Source of the DNA: Mesorhizobium sp. B2-7-1
GTDB lineage: Bacteria > Pseudomonadota > Alphaproteobacteria > Rhizobiales > Rhizobiaceae
Assembly (NCBI RefSeq): GCF_006440735.1
Contig: NZ_VFUA01000050.1
Location: 1-44,081, forward strand
Reading direction: 5' to 3'
DNA length: 44,081 nt
Part shown: piece after piece, positions 14,730 to 22,540 of the stretch
How positions within the stretch are numbered: position 1 is the stretch's first letter
How the letters are laid out: every line of letters starts with the position of its first letter
Made by a program: the position numbers and the translations under genes
The notes under the pieces: generated by a model
Databases searched by the model: none
What the model was told of the DNA's origin: nothing
The model's input: only the letters and a program-made list of their open reading frames with translations

Positions 14730-15629
14730 CTAGCGGTGGGCGCGGAAATCGTCCGCCAGCGCCATCGCCTCGTCCAGCAGCGCCTGCACCAGCGGCGTGT
14801 GCGGCTCGCGCGGCGCCGCCACCAGCCCGACCGTGTGGCTGGCATCCGGGTCGACGATCGGAATAGCCCGGATCGGCTCCGAAAAGCCGAATGTTTCCGC
14901 AAGGTTGAGCGGCATGATCGACGACCATTTGCCTGTACGGATATGCGAGAACAGCACGATCATCGAATTCGATTCCAGCGTCGGGCGCACCTGCACCCCG
15001 GCTTCCGCCAGGTGCTGGTCGATGATGCGGCGGTTCTGCATATCCGGCGTCAGCAGACAGAGCGGCAACTGGCTGATCTCGGACCACGTCACTTTGTCGC
15101 GGTCGGAAAAAGGGTTCCCGACCGCGGTGATCAGCTGGTAGCGCTCGTCATAGAGCGGCACGCTGGTCACCCGCCCGAGCGGCTCGTTGTCGAGATAGGT
15201 GATGCCGGCATCGACGTCGAAATTGCCGAGCAGCGACAGCACCTCGATCGAGGTGCGCGACAGCACGGAAAATGTGACGCCGGGATGCTTTTCGCGGAAC
15301 GGTGTCGTCAGCCGCGCCACCATGGCCAGCGCCGTCGGGATCGCCGCGATGCGGATGCGCCCGGACAGGCCGTGGCGCGCCGCCCGCATCTCCTCGCGCA
15401 TCGTGCGCGTATCGCCGACGATGCGGCGCGCCCAGCCCAGCACCTGCTTGCCTTCCGGCGTCAGGCCCTGGAAGCGCGAGCCGCGCAGCACCAGCATGAC
15501 GCCGAGCTGCTCCTCGAGCTGCTTGATGCCGGCCGACAAGGTCGGCTGGGTGACGCCGCACACCTCCGCGGCCCGGCCGAAATGCTCCTCCTTGGCCAAG
15601 GCGATGAAGAATTCCAGCTTGTCGATCAT
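14730..15629 (-). CDS. fdsR: LysR-family regulator of formate dehydrogenase
   Basis: This 299-residue regulator has a winged HTH at the N-terminus (MIDKLEFFIALAKEEHFGRAAE, then TQPTLSAGIKQLEEQLGV) and a LysR substrate-binding domain. The ATG at 15629 gives the usual family length. The longer ORF to 15695 adds 22 residues that do not look like a LysR N-terminus. Its gene lies directly upstream of fdsG on the same strand, with a 17-bp T-N11-A palindrome between them, so it very likely controls the fds operon. The ligand (formate or another C1 or redox signal) is not shown by the sequence. The symbol is given by position and family, not by experiment. Confidence 0.88.
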   Translation of the reverse strand: MIDKLEFFIALAKEEHFGRAAEVCGVTQPTLSAGIKQLEEQLGVMLVLRGSRFQGLTPEGKQVLGWARRIVGDTRTMREEMRAARHGLSGRIRIAAIPTALAMVARLTTPFREKHPGVTFSVLSRTSIEVLSLLGNFDVDAGITYLDNEPLGRVTSVPLYDERYQLITAVGNPFSDRDKVTWSEISQLPLCLLTPDMQNRRIIDQHLAEAGVQVRPTLESNSMIVLFSHIRTGKWSSIMPLNLAETFGFSEPIRAIPIVDPDASHTVGLVAAPREPHTPLVQALLDEAMALADDFRAHR

Positions 15630-15790
15630 GCCATTCGATCCGCAACGTTCGGCCCAAGGTCGGGGAAATCGCGTTGCTTCGCAAGACGCACGCATAATCG
15701 GGCCTCGTCCACATTTTTTGAGCCGGCTATCTGTTTTCCCGCGCGGCGCATGGCGCTATGTGGGATAGGCGCAAGCCAAGGAGGGACGAC

Positions 15791-16432
15791 ATGCTGGGCT
15801 GGTTTCGCAAGCTGTTGCCGCGCGAGGATCGCTTCTTCGATCTGTTCGAGCGGCATTCGCGCACCGTGGTCGGCGGCGCCGAGGCCCTCGAGCAGCTTCT
15901 CAGCGGCAAGGACATCGACCGCTGGTGCCAGAAGATCGTCGATCTCGAAAACGAGGCCGATGGCATCACGGCCGAGGTTCTGCTTGCCGTCAGGCGCTCC
16001 TTCATAACCCCCTTCGACCGCGGCGACATCAAGGATCTGATCCAGTCGATGGATGACGCCATCGACATGATGCACAAGACCGTCAAGACGGTGAAATTGT
16101 TCGAGGTGAGGGAGTTCGACCCGCTGATGCGGGAAATGGGCGGCGTCATCGTCCAGGCTGCCCGGCTGGTCGCGGAGGCCATCCCGCTGCTTGGCAAGGT
16201 CGGCGCCAACGCCGCGCGCCTCAACGCCATCGCCGAGGAGGTCATGCGCGTCGAGGGCCGCGCCGACGACCTGCACGAGCAGGGCCTGAAGGACCTGTTC
16301 AGGCGTCATGGCCGCGGCGACGCCATGGCGTATCTGATCGGCTCGGAGATTTATGGCCAGCTGGAGAAAGTGGTCGACCGCTTCGAGGATGTCGCCAACG
16401 AGATCAGCGGCATCGTCATCGAGAACGTTTAG
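15791..16432 (+). CDS. DUF47 (PhoU-like) protein paired with PiT transporter
   Basis: A 213-residue, mostly helical cytoplasmic protein of the DUF47/PhoU-like family. Members are often encoded in front of PiT phosphate transporters and are thought to act as their accessory or regulatory partner. It begins MLGWFRKLLPREDRFFDLFERHS, typical of the family. The ATG at 15791 follows AAGGAGGG. A longer ORF from 15758 has no binding site. The pit gene starts 3 bases after its stop, so they form a two-gene operon divergent from lysR. Confidence 0.92.
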   Translation: MLGWFRKLLPREDRFFDLFERHSRTVVGGAEALEQLLSGKDIDRWCQKIVDLENEADGITAEVLLAVRRSFITPFDRGDIKDLIQSMDDAIDMMHKTVKTVKLFEVREFDPLMREMGGVIVQAARLVAEAIPLLGKVGANAARLNAIAEEVMRVEGRADDLHEQGLKDLFRRHGRGDAMAYLIGSEIYGQLEKVVDRFEDVANEISGIVIENV

Positions 16433-16435
16433 GCG

Positions 16436-17440
16436 ATGGAAGCCACGATCGCTTTTCCCCTGCTGATCGGCCTCGTCGCCGTGGCGCTGTTCTTCGATTT
16501 CCTCAACGGCCTGCACGATGCTGCCAACTCGATCGCGACCATCGTCTCCACCCGGGTGCTCAGGCCGCGTTACGCGGTGTTCTGGGCGGCTTTCTTCAAT
16601 TTCATCGCCTTCATGTTCTTCGGCCTGCATGTCGCCGAGACCGTCGGCAAGGGCATTGTCGATGTCAGCATCGTCACGCCGGCGGTGATTTTCTCAGCGC
16701 TCGTCGGGGCCATCGTCTGGAACATCGTCACCTGGGTCGCCGGCATTCCGTCGAGCAGCTCGCACGCGCTCATCGGTGGGCTGGTCGGCGCCGGCGTCGC
16801 CAAGGCTGGAACCGGCGCCATCGTCTGGTCCGGGCTCGGCAAGACGATCGCGGCCATCGTGCTCTCGCCCGCGACGGGATTCGTGCTGGCGCTCGTCCTG
16901 GTTCTCATCGTTTCCTGGCTGTTCGTGCGCCAGACGCCGTTCGCGGTCGACAGCACCTTTCGCGTGCTGCAGTTCTTTTCCGCCTCGCTCTATTCCCTGG
17001 GACATGGCGGCAACGACGCGCAGAAGACCATGGGAATCATCGCCGTGCTGCTCTTTTCGCAAGGCGCGCTCGGCCCGACTTTCTATGTGCCGCTGTGGGT
17101 GGTCCTCACCTGCCAGTCGGCGCTGGCGCTGGGCACGCTGTTCGGCGGCTGGCGCATCGTGCACACGATGGGATCGAAGATCACGCGGCTGAACCCCATG
17201 CAGGGTTTTTGCGCCGAGACCGGCGGCGCCATGACGCTGTTCGCCGCCACCTGGCTCGGTGTCCCGGTCTCGACGACCCACACCATCACCGGCGCCATCA
17301 TCGGCGTCGGCGCCGCCCGCCGCGTCTCCGCCGTGCGCTGGGGCATCGCCGGCAACATCGTCGTCGCCTGGGTGATCACCTTGCCGGCGACGGCGGCGAT
17401 CTCGGCGTTGACCTATCTCGCTACGAGGCTGGCCGCGTAA
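16436..17440 (+). CDS. pit: PiT-family inorganic phosphate transporter
   Basis: This 334-residue inner-membrane protein belongs to the PiT (PHO-4) family of cation-coupled phosphate permeases. Both inverted family signatures are visible: GLHDAANSIATIV near residues 24-36 and GHGGNDAQKTMGI in the middle, along with PSSSSHALIGG and PVSTTHTITGAIIG. About ten membrane helices are expected. It starts 3 bases after the DUF47 gene. Low-affinity phosphate uptake is the likely role. Sulfate uptake has been reported for some PiT relatives and cannot be excluded. Confidence 0.94.
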   Translation: MEATIAFPLLIGLVAVALFFDFLNGLHDAANSIATIVSTRVLRPRYAVFWAAFFNFIAFMFFGLHVAETVGKGIVDVSIVTPAVIFSALVGAIVWNIVTWVAGIPSSSSHALIGGLVGAGVAKAGTGAIVWSGLGKTIAAIVLSPATGFVLALVLVLIVSWLFVRQTPFAVDSTFRVLQFFSASLYSLGHGGNDAQKTMGIIAVLLFSQGALGPTFYVPLWVVLTCQSALALGTLFGGWRIVHTMGSKITRLNPMQGFCAETGGAMTLFAATWLGVPVSTTHTITGAIIGVGAARRVSAVRWGIAGNIVVAWVITLPATAAISALTYLATRLAA

Positions 17441-17469
17441 GCGGCCGTGCTCAGCCTCGCGGCGAGGCT
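17431..17469. terminator. Two short GC hairpins between convergent pit and glyoxalase-fold genes
   Basis: GGCCGC-gtaa-GCGGCC (17431-17446, spanning the pit stop codon) and AGCCTCG-CGG-CGAGGCT (17453-17469, touching the stop codon of the glyoxalase-fold gene) lie where a bidirectional terminator would be expected. Neither has a T run, so Rho-independent termination is doubtful. Confidence 0.4.
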
Positions 17470-17845
17470 ACCTGTCCACCAGGTTCAGGATGTTGCCGTC
17501 GGGATCCCTGAACCAGGCGACCTTCATGCCTTGGCCGACATGGATGTCGCCCTCGAGCGTCAGCCCGGGCATGTCGTAGTGCTCGAAGCTGACGCCTTTC
17601 GCCCGCAGCGACTTGACGATCGGCTCGATCTGGTCGCCGACCGTCCACGTCACCGCCGTCGCCTTGTTGGTGCCGGCAAATTGCGAATGATAGACGTTGA
17701 TGACAGTCTCGCCGCTCTTATAGACGATCAGCTCGCCGCCCATGTCGTGCACTTGTTTGAGGCCGAGCGTTCCTTCGTAGAAGGCCTTGGCCTTGTCCAG
17801 GTCCTTCACCGCGAGATTGGCTGTCGCATTGCTGTTTTGGAGCAT
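17468..17845 (-). CDS. VOC-superfamily (glyoxalase/bleomycin-resistance fold) protein
   Basis: A 125-residue protein with the paired beta-alpha-beta-beta-beta pattern of the vicinal oxygen chelate superfamily: NLAVKDLDKAKAFYEGTLGLK at the start and VAWFRDPDGNILNLV at the end. These folds bind metal or small ligands and include glyoxalases, dioxygenases and antibiotic-binding proteins; the substrate is unknown. The ATG at 17845 is preceded by GAAGGAGATCGTC, an excellent ribosome binding site. Longer ORFs reading up to 18565 run through the antisense strand of mrp and are not real. It is convergent with pit and divergent from mrp. Confidence 0.88.
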   Translation of the reverse strand: MLQNSNATANLAVKDLDKAKAFYEGTLGLKQVHDMGGELIVYKSGETVINVYHSQFAGTNKATAVTWTVGDQIEPIVKSLRAKGVSFEHYDMPGLTLEGDIHVGQGMKVAWFRDPDGNILNLVDR

Positions 17846-18053
17846 GACGATCTCCTTCACAGATTGTCGTGATGGCAGTGGAGATAGCGCGGGCGGGTCG
17901 TTTGGCCATGGGCTTGGGCTCGAAGCGCGATCCCGGTTGGCAAATCCGACACCGTCCGTCGCTTTCCGGGGCACGCCGGGCGAGCTGTTGCGCCACGGCT
18001 TGGTTCTGCCGGGAAACTGCACTATCTGGAACGCCAAACCCCGAGGAAAGATC

Positions 18054-19238
18054 ATGACTGTTACCAAGGAATCCGTCGTCGAGCGTCTGAAGACGGTCAA
18101 TGGGCCGGACTTCACCGGCAACATCGTCGACCTCGGCATGGTCTCGGAGATTTTTATCGCCGATTCCAAGGTCTTCTTCTCGATCACCGTTCCCGCTGCC
18201 CGTGCCCAGGAGCTGGAGCCGCTGCGCGCCGCCGCCGAGCGCGCGGTGAAAACCATCCCCGGCGTCGCCAGCGCCGTCGTCGCGCTGACGGCGGAGAAGA
18301 AGGGCGGCGGCATGGAGGCGCCGGTTCCGGCGCGCCAATCTTCGCAGGCAGCACCGTCACCGCCTGCTCCGCCGGCAGCACCGCAGCGTCCCGCGCCGCA
18401 GGCGCCCGCATCGCAGAGCCATGGCAAGCGCGGCGTGCCCGGCATCGACGCCATCATCGCGGTCGCCTCCGGCAAGGGCGGTGTCGGCAAGTCGACCACG
18501 GCGGTCAACCTGGCGCTCGGCCTTGCCGCCAACGGGCTGAAGGTCGGCGTGCTCGACGCCGACATCTACGGCCCGTCGATGCCCAGGCTGCTCAACATCC
18601 ACGGCCGGCCGCAGACCGTCGACGGCAAGATCCTGAAGCCGATGCAGAATTACGGCCTCAAGGTGATGTCGATGGGCTTCCTCGTCGACGAGGAGACGCC
18701 GATGATCTGGCGCGGCCCGATGGTGATGTCGGCGCTGACGCAGATGCTGCGCGAGGTCGAATGGGGTCCGCTCGACGTGCTGGTGGTCGACATGCCGCCC
18801 GGCACCGGCGACGCTCAGCTCACCATGGCCCAGCAGGTGCCGCTCGCCGGCGCCGTCATCGTCTCGACGCCGCAGGATCTGGCGCTGATCGACGCCCGCA
18901 AGGGTCTCAACATGTTCAAGAAGGTCGATGTGCCGCTGCTCGGCATCGTCGAGAATATGAGCTACTTCCTCGCTCCGGACACCGGCAAGCGCTACGACAT
19001 TTTCGGCCATGGCGGCGCGCGCCGCGAGGCCGAGCGCCTCGGGGTCACCTTCCTCGGCGAGGTGCCGCTTGAAATGGGCATCCGCGAAAGCTCGGATGCC
19101 GGCGCGCCGGTCGTCGCCTCCAAGCCCGAGGGCGCCGAGGCGAAAATCTATCGCGACATCGCATTAAAGGTCTGGGATCGGGTCCAGGAAGAGCGCGGCG
19201 CGGCCGAAGCCGCGGTGCCGAGCATCGTGTTCGAGTAA
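18054..19238 (+). CDS. mrp: Mrp/NBP35-type Fe-S cluster carrier ATPase
   Basis: This 394-residue P-loop ATPase (Mrp/ApbC) carries and delivers iron-sulfur clusters in the cytoplasm. An N-terminal MIP18/DUF59 domain (residues 1-80) is joined by an Ala/Pro/Gln-rich linker (about 88-125) to the ATPase domain, with the deviant Walker A GKGGVGKST at about 140-148 and DMPPGTGDAQLT downstream. The CxxC that binds the cluster in E. coli ApbC (NMSVHICSNCG) is replaced by NMSYFLAPDTG here. From memory this is usual for alphaproteobacterial Mrp. The ATG at 18054 follows GAGGAAAG; the ORF running up from 17787 overlaps the divergent glyoxalase-fold gene and is not used. Confidence 0.93.
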   Translation: MTVTKESVVERLKTVNGPDFTGNIVDLGMVSEIFIADSKVFFSITVPAARAQELEPLRAAAERAVKTIPGVASAVVALTAEKKGGGMEAPVPARQSSQAAPSPPAPPAAPQRPAPQAPASQSHGKRGVPGIDAIIAVASGKGGVGKSTTAVNLALGLAANGLKVGVLDADIYGPSMPRLLNIHGRPQTVDGKILKPMQNYGLKVMSMGFLVDEETPMIWRGPMVMSALTQMLREVEWGPLDVLVVDMPPGTGDAQLTMAQQVPLAGAVIVSTPQDLALIDARKGLNMFKKVDVPLLGIVENMSYFLAPDTGKRYDIFGHGGARREAERLGVTFLGEVPLEMGIRESSDAGAPVVASKPEGAEAKIYRDIALKVWDRVQEERGAAEAAVPSIVFE

Positions 19239-19253
19239 TTCGCCGGACCGGCG

Positions 19254-19358
19254 CTAGAGCAATTCCAGGAAAAGTGTGAGCGGTTTTCCATCCGGAATTG
19301 CTTAAAAACAAAGGGATAGAGCGGTTCGCCGTTTCCGTGAAACGGTGAAACGCTCTAG
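19254..19358. repeat. 105-bp interspersed palindromic element, copy 1
   Basis: The element starts CTAGAGC and ends GCTCTAG (7-bp terminal inverted repeats) and has internal arms (GGAATTGC against GCAATTCC, CCGTTTC against GAAACGG). It differs from the copy at 22436-22540 at three positions out of 105. It lies 15 bases after mrp, and its right end supplies the TAG stop codon of the coxG-like gene on the minus strand. This is an intergenic repeat family seen in rhizobia, with no coding content. Confidence 0.9.
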
Positions 19359-19804
19359 GCGCCGACCTTCTCGCCGAACGTCGAGAAGAACTGCCCTGCC
19401 AATTTCTTCGATGTCGACTCGATCAGCCGGCTGCCGAGTTGCGCGATCTTGCCGCCGACCTCGGCCTTGGCTGCGTATTTGAGCACTGTCGAGTCCGGCC
19501 CGTCGGCGGTCAGCGTGACGTCGGCGCCGCCCTTGGCGAAGCCGGCGATGCCGCCCTTGCCTTCGCCCTGGATGGTATAGGAATGCGGCGGCTTGAGGTT
19601 CTTCAGCGTGACTTCGCCGTTGAAGGTCGCCTTGATCGGCCCGATCTTGAGCACCACGGTTGCCGCCATCTCGGTGGCCGAATTCTTCTCCAGGCTCTGG
19701 CAGCCGGGAATGGCCTCCTTCAGGACCGCAGGGTCGTTGAGGGCTTCCCACACCTTCTCGATGGGTGCGGCGATCCGCTCCTCGCCTTCGATCACCAAAG
19801 CCAT
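19355..19804 (-). CDS. coxG: CoxG/SRPBCC-family protein
   Basis: This 149-residue protein belongs to the CO dehydrogenase subunit G (CoxG) branch of the SRPBCC/START-like fold: EGEERIAAPIEKVWEALNDP at the start, CQSLEKNS and the amphipathic end LAGQFFSTFGEKVGA. CoxG recruits CO-dehydrogenase-like enzymes to the membrane, but many members stand alone, as here, with no cox genes nearby. The ATG at 19804 follows GGGGAGG; a TTG just before it is an alternative. Its TAG stop lies inside the terminal repeat of a 105-bp element, so the gene's last codons abut an inserted repeat. Confidence 0.85.
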   Translation of the reverse strand: MALVIEGEERIAAPIEKVWEALNDPAVLKEAIPGCQSLEKNSATEMAATVVLKIGPIKATFNGEVTLKNLKPPHSYTIQGEGKGGIAGFAKGGADVTLTADGPDSTVLKYAAKAEVGGKIAQLGSRLIESTSKKLAGQFFSTFGEKVGA

Positions 19805-19955
19805 CAAGACCTCCCCGGATTGCTGATGCCGATTGGTCGTAGCGCGCGGGCCGGGACAAGTCTATCGCACCAAAGTCCGGGTTCTGGCAGCGCCTGCCTC
19901 TTGCCTGCATGAGCGCATTGTCCTATCGATTTGTCATACAAATACGGAGACCACC

Positions 19956-21761
19956 ATGGCAGGCGCCCCCACCAAGAAGAAGACATTTCGCTCGCAGGAG
20001 TGGTTCGACAATCCCGACAATCCGGGCATGACGGCGCTCTATCTCGAGCGCTACCTCAATTACGGCCTGACGCGCGCCGAGCTGATGTCGGGCAAGCCGC
20101 TGATCGGCATCGCGCAGACCGGTTCCGACCTTTCGCCCTGCAACCGGCATCACATCGAGCTCGCCAAGCGCGTGCGCGAAGGCATCGTCTCGATGGGCGG
20201 CATCCCGTTCGAGTTTCCGTGCCATCCGATCCAGGAGACCGGCAAGCGCCCCACCGCCGCGCTCGACCGCAACCTTGCCTATCTTAGCCTCGTCGAGGTG
20301 CTCTACGGCTATCCGCTCGACGGCGTCGTGCTGACGATCGGTTGCGACAAGACCACGCCGGCGCTGCTGATGGCGGCGGCCACCGTCAACATTCCGGCCA
20401 TCGCGCTGTCGGTCGGCCCGATGCTCAATGGCTGGCACAAGGGCAAGCGCACCGGCTCCGGCACCATCGTCTGGGAATCGCGCCAGCGCCTGTCTGCCGG
20501 CGAGATCGACTATGACGAGTTCATGGACATCGTCGCCTCCTCGGCGCCGTCGACCGGCTACTGCAACACCATGGGCACCGCCACCACGATGAATTCGCTG
20601 GCCGAGGCGCTCGGCATGGAGTTGCCGGGCTCGGCCGCCATTCCCGCGCCGTATCGCGAGCGCGGCCAGATCGCCTACGAGACGGGCAAGCGCATCGTCG
20701 ACATGGTGCATGAGGACCTGAAGCCGTCCGATATCATGACGCGACAGGCCTTCGAGAATGCCATCGTCGTCAACTCGGCTATCGGCGGTTCGACTAACGC
20801 GCCGATCCACCTCAACGCGATCGCCCGCCATCTCGGCGTGCCGCTCGACAATGACGACTGGCAGAAGATCGGCCTCAACGTGCCGCTGCTCGTCAACCTG
20901 CAGCCGATCGGCGAGTATCTCGGCGAGGACTATCACCATGCCGGCGGCGTGCCGGCGGTGGTGGCCGAACTGATGAAGGGCGGCCTGTTGCCGCATCCCG
21001 ATGCGATCACCGCCAACGGCAAGACCATGGGCGACAATTGCAAGGATGCCGTCACCGAGGATCACGATGTCATCCGCAGCGCCGCCAAACCGCTCAAGGC
21101 CAATGCCGGCTTCATCAACCTCAAGGGCAATCTGTTCGATTCCGCCATCATGAAGACCAGCGGCATCTCGACGGAATTCCGCGAGCGCTACCTTTCCAAC
21201 CCGAACGATCCGGAAGCCTTCGAGGGCAACGCCATGGTCTTCGACGGGCCGGAAGATTACCACGCCCGCATCGACGATCCGGCGCAGGGCATCGACGAGC
21301 ACACCATCCTGTTCATGCGCGGCGCCGGTCCGGTCGGCTATCCGGGCGGCGCCGAAGTGGTCAACATGCAGCCGCCGGCCTACCTCATCAAGAAGGGCAT
21401 CCATTCGCTGGCCTGCATCGGCGACGGCCGCCAGTCCGGCACGTCAGGCTCGCCGTCCATCCTCAACGCCTCGCCGGAAGCCGCCATCGGCGGCGGCCTT
21501 GCGCTGCTCAAGACCGGCGACCGCGTCCGCATCGACCTCAAGAAGGGCACGGCCAATATCCTCGTCAGCGACGAGGAGATCGCCAAACGGCGCGCCGCGC
21601 TGCAGGGCAATGGCGGCTATCACTATCCCAAGCACCAGACGCCCTGGCAGGAGATTCAGCGCGGTATGGTCGACCAGTTCTCGGCCGGCATGGTGCTGAA
21701 GCCGGCGGTAAAATACCAGGACGTCGCGCATACCAGCGGCGTGCCGCGCGACAATCACTGA
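19956..21761 (+). CDS. IlvD/Edd-family dehydratase, probably sugar-acid specific
   Basis: A 601-residue Fe-S dehydratase of the IlvD/Edd family. Three cluster cysteines are visible at Cys62 (SPCNRH), Cys130 (TIGCDKTT) and Cys203 (GYCNTMG), spaced exactly as Cys59/127/200 of the [2Fe-2S] L-arabinonate dehydratase of Rhizobium leguminosarum. This points to dehydration of a sugar acid such as L-arabinonate or D-xylonate to a 2-keto-3-deoxy acid, rather than branched-chain amino acid synthesis. The ATG at 19956 follows CGGAGA; the ORF reading from 19833 adds sequence with no support. It is followed by a hairpin with a T run and stands alone as a transcript. The exact sugar acid is not decided by the sequence. 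Confidence 0.9.
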   Translation: MAGAPTKKKTFRSQEWFDNPDNPGMTALYLERYLNYGLTRAELMSGKPLIGIAQTGSDLSPCNRHHIELAKRVREGIVSMGGIPFEFPCHPIQETGKRPTAALDRNLAYLSLVEVLYGYPLDGVVLTIGCDKTTPALLMAAATVNIPAIALSVGPMLNGWHKGKRTGSGTIVWESRQRLSAGEIDYDEFMDIVASSAPSTGYCNTMGTATTMNSLAEALGMELPGSAAIPAPYRERGQIAYETGKRIVDMVHEDLKPSDIMTRQAFENAIVVNSAIGGSTNAPIHLNAIARHLGVPLDNDDWQKIGLNVPLLVNLQPIGEYLGEDYHHAGGVPAVVAELMKGGLLPHPDAITANGKTMGDNCKDAVTEDHDVIRSAAKPLKANAGFINLKGNLFDSAIMKTSGISTEFRERYLSNPNDPEAFEGNAMVFDGPEDYHARIDDPAQGIDEHTILFMRGAGPVGYPGGAEVVNMQPPAYLIKKGIHSLACIGDGRQSGTSGSPSILNASPEAAIGGGLALLKTGDRVRIDLKKGTANILVSDEEIAKRRAALQGNGGYHYPKHQTPWQEIQRGMVDQFSAGMVLKPAVKYQDVAHTSGVPRDNH

Positions 21762-21780
21762 GTTCATATTCGGCTAAATC

Positions 21781-21816
21781 AAAGGGGCGGCTTGCGAATA
21801 GCGGGTCGCCCTTTTT
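21781..21816 (+). terminator. Rho-independent terminator after the dehydratase gene
   Basis: AAAGGGGCG pairs with CGCCCTTT across a loop (one bulged G) and is followed by TTT, 20 bases after the dehydratase stop codon. Form and place fit an intrinsic terminator. Confidence 0.65.
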
Positions 21817-21891
21817 CATGCCCTTGTTTCAGCTTCATGGGACCCACAGATAAGCTCGACCTCGGCGGCCTTGCGAAGGGAGAAGATTATC

Positions 21892-22290
21892 GTGGCGAAA
21901 CGGCGTTCTTCCCTCGGCTTCCTCGGCATGTTCGGCCGCTCCGGCGATTTGCGCCAGCTCGACGAGGCACTGCGCGCGGCCGACCTGCATCCCGCCCTGG
22001 TGCCCGAAGGCGTCAAACTCACCATTGTCAATCTGATGAACGACCACTGGCCCAACGAGCCACCGGCGCCCGCCTATCACTCCGTGGCGCAGCTTTGCGG
22101 CTACTGCGTCGCCGGACCGGATGTGTTCGAGCAGGCCAACGGCCGGGAGCCGACCTTGGAGGTCGAGCGCCGCATCGAGGCGGCGCTGGAAGCCGGCGAC
22201 AGTTTCGACGCGCAGATCGTGCTGATGACGCTGCACGCCAAGCTGATCAACGCCGAGGTCGTCGAACGCTACGGGCTGACCGCGGAGTGA
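21892..22290 (+). CDS. Conserved hypothetical protein
   Basis: I do not recognise this 132-residue soluble protein. It starts with a basic patch (VAKRRSSLGFLGMFGRSGDL), then helix-rich sequence (LRQLDEALRAADLHPALVPEGVKLTIVNLMNDHW) with a conserved-looking HSVAQLCGYCV and an acidic C-terminal half (EVERRIEAALEAGDSFDAQIVL). The GTG at 21892 is chosen because AAGGGAGAA lies 7 bases upstream; an in-frame TTG at 21871 precedes that site. Codon use matches its neighbours and the antisense frames are poor, so it is probably real. It is flanked by the dehydratase terminator and two interspersed repeats. Confidence 0.7.
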   Translation: MAKRRSSLGFLGMFGRSGDLRQLDEALRAADLHPALVPEGVKLTIVNLMNDHWPNEPPAPAYHSVAQLCGYCVAGPDVFEQANGREPTLEVERRIEAALEAGDSFDAQIVLMTLHAKLINAEVVERYGLTAE

Positions 22291-22309
22291 CTTGGTGGGA
22301 CGCGTTGAG

Positions 22310-22424
22310 ATTCGGTCAGGCCGAGTCGAAAATGATGGTTTCCGAGAACCGGAGCGGAGCGTACTTTCGTACGTGAGCACCGGAAGCGCAGGAGCCGCCA
22401 TTTGCAGGCCGGCCTCACCGAAAT
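22310..22424. repeat. Interspersed palindromic element next to the 105-bp repeat
   Basis: ATTCGGTCAGGCC (22310-22322) and GGCCTCACCGAAAT (22411-22424) form imperfect inverted ends. The centre contains GAACCGGAGCGGAGCGTAC and CGTACGTGAGCACCGG, itself partly palindromic around GTAC-TTTC-GTAC. It fills the gap between the hypothetical gene's stop and the 105-bp repeat at 22436. It looks like a REP-type intergenic element of rhizobia. Confidence 0.65.
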
Positions 22425-22435
22425 ATCAGCGCGCC

Positions 22436-22540
22436 CTAGAGCAATTCCAGGAAAAGTGTGAGCGGTTTTCCGTCCGGAATTGCGTAAAAACAAAGGGATA
22501 GAGCGGTTCGCCGTTTTCGTGAAACGGTGAAACGCTCTAG
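22436..22540. repeat. 105-bp interspersed palindromic element, copy 2
   Basis: Ends CTAGAGC and GCTCTAG, 105 bp, three differences from the copy at 19254-19358. As with copy 1, the right end supplies the TAG stop of the gene to its right on the minus strand (here the MttB-like methyltransferase). The orientation relative to the neighbouring gene is the same in both cases. Confidence 0.9.

Noticed and set aside
17787..18053. N-terminal extension of Mrp
   Set aside because: Overlaps the divergent glyoxalase-fold gene; the ATG at 18054 has a binding site and matches the domain start.
19923..21404. 493-residue minus-strand ORF antisense to the IlvD/Edd dehydratase
   Set aside because: Shadow of a gene with intact cluster cysteines.
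22537..22539. TAG stop of the MttB-like gene as a pyrrolysine codon
   Set aside because: Pyrrolysine in true MttB lies in the middle of the protein; here TAG ends a full-length protein inside a repeat and no pyl genes are seen.
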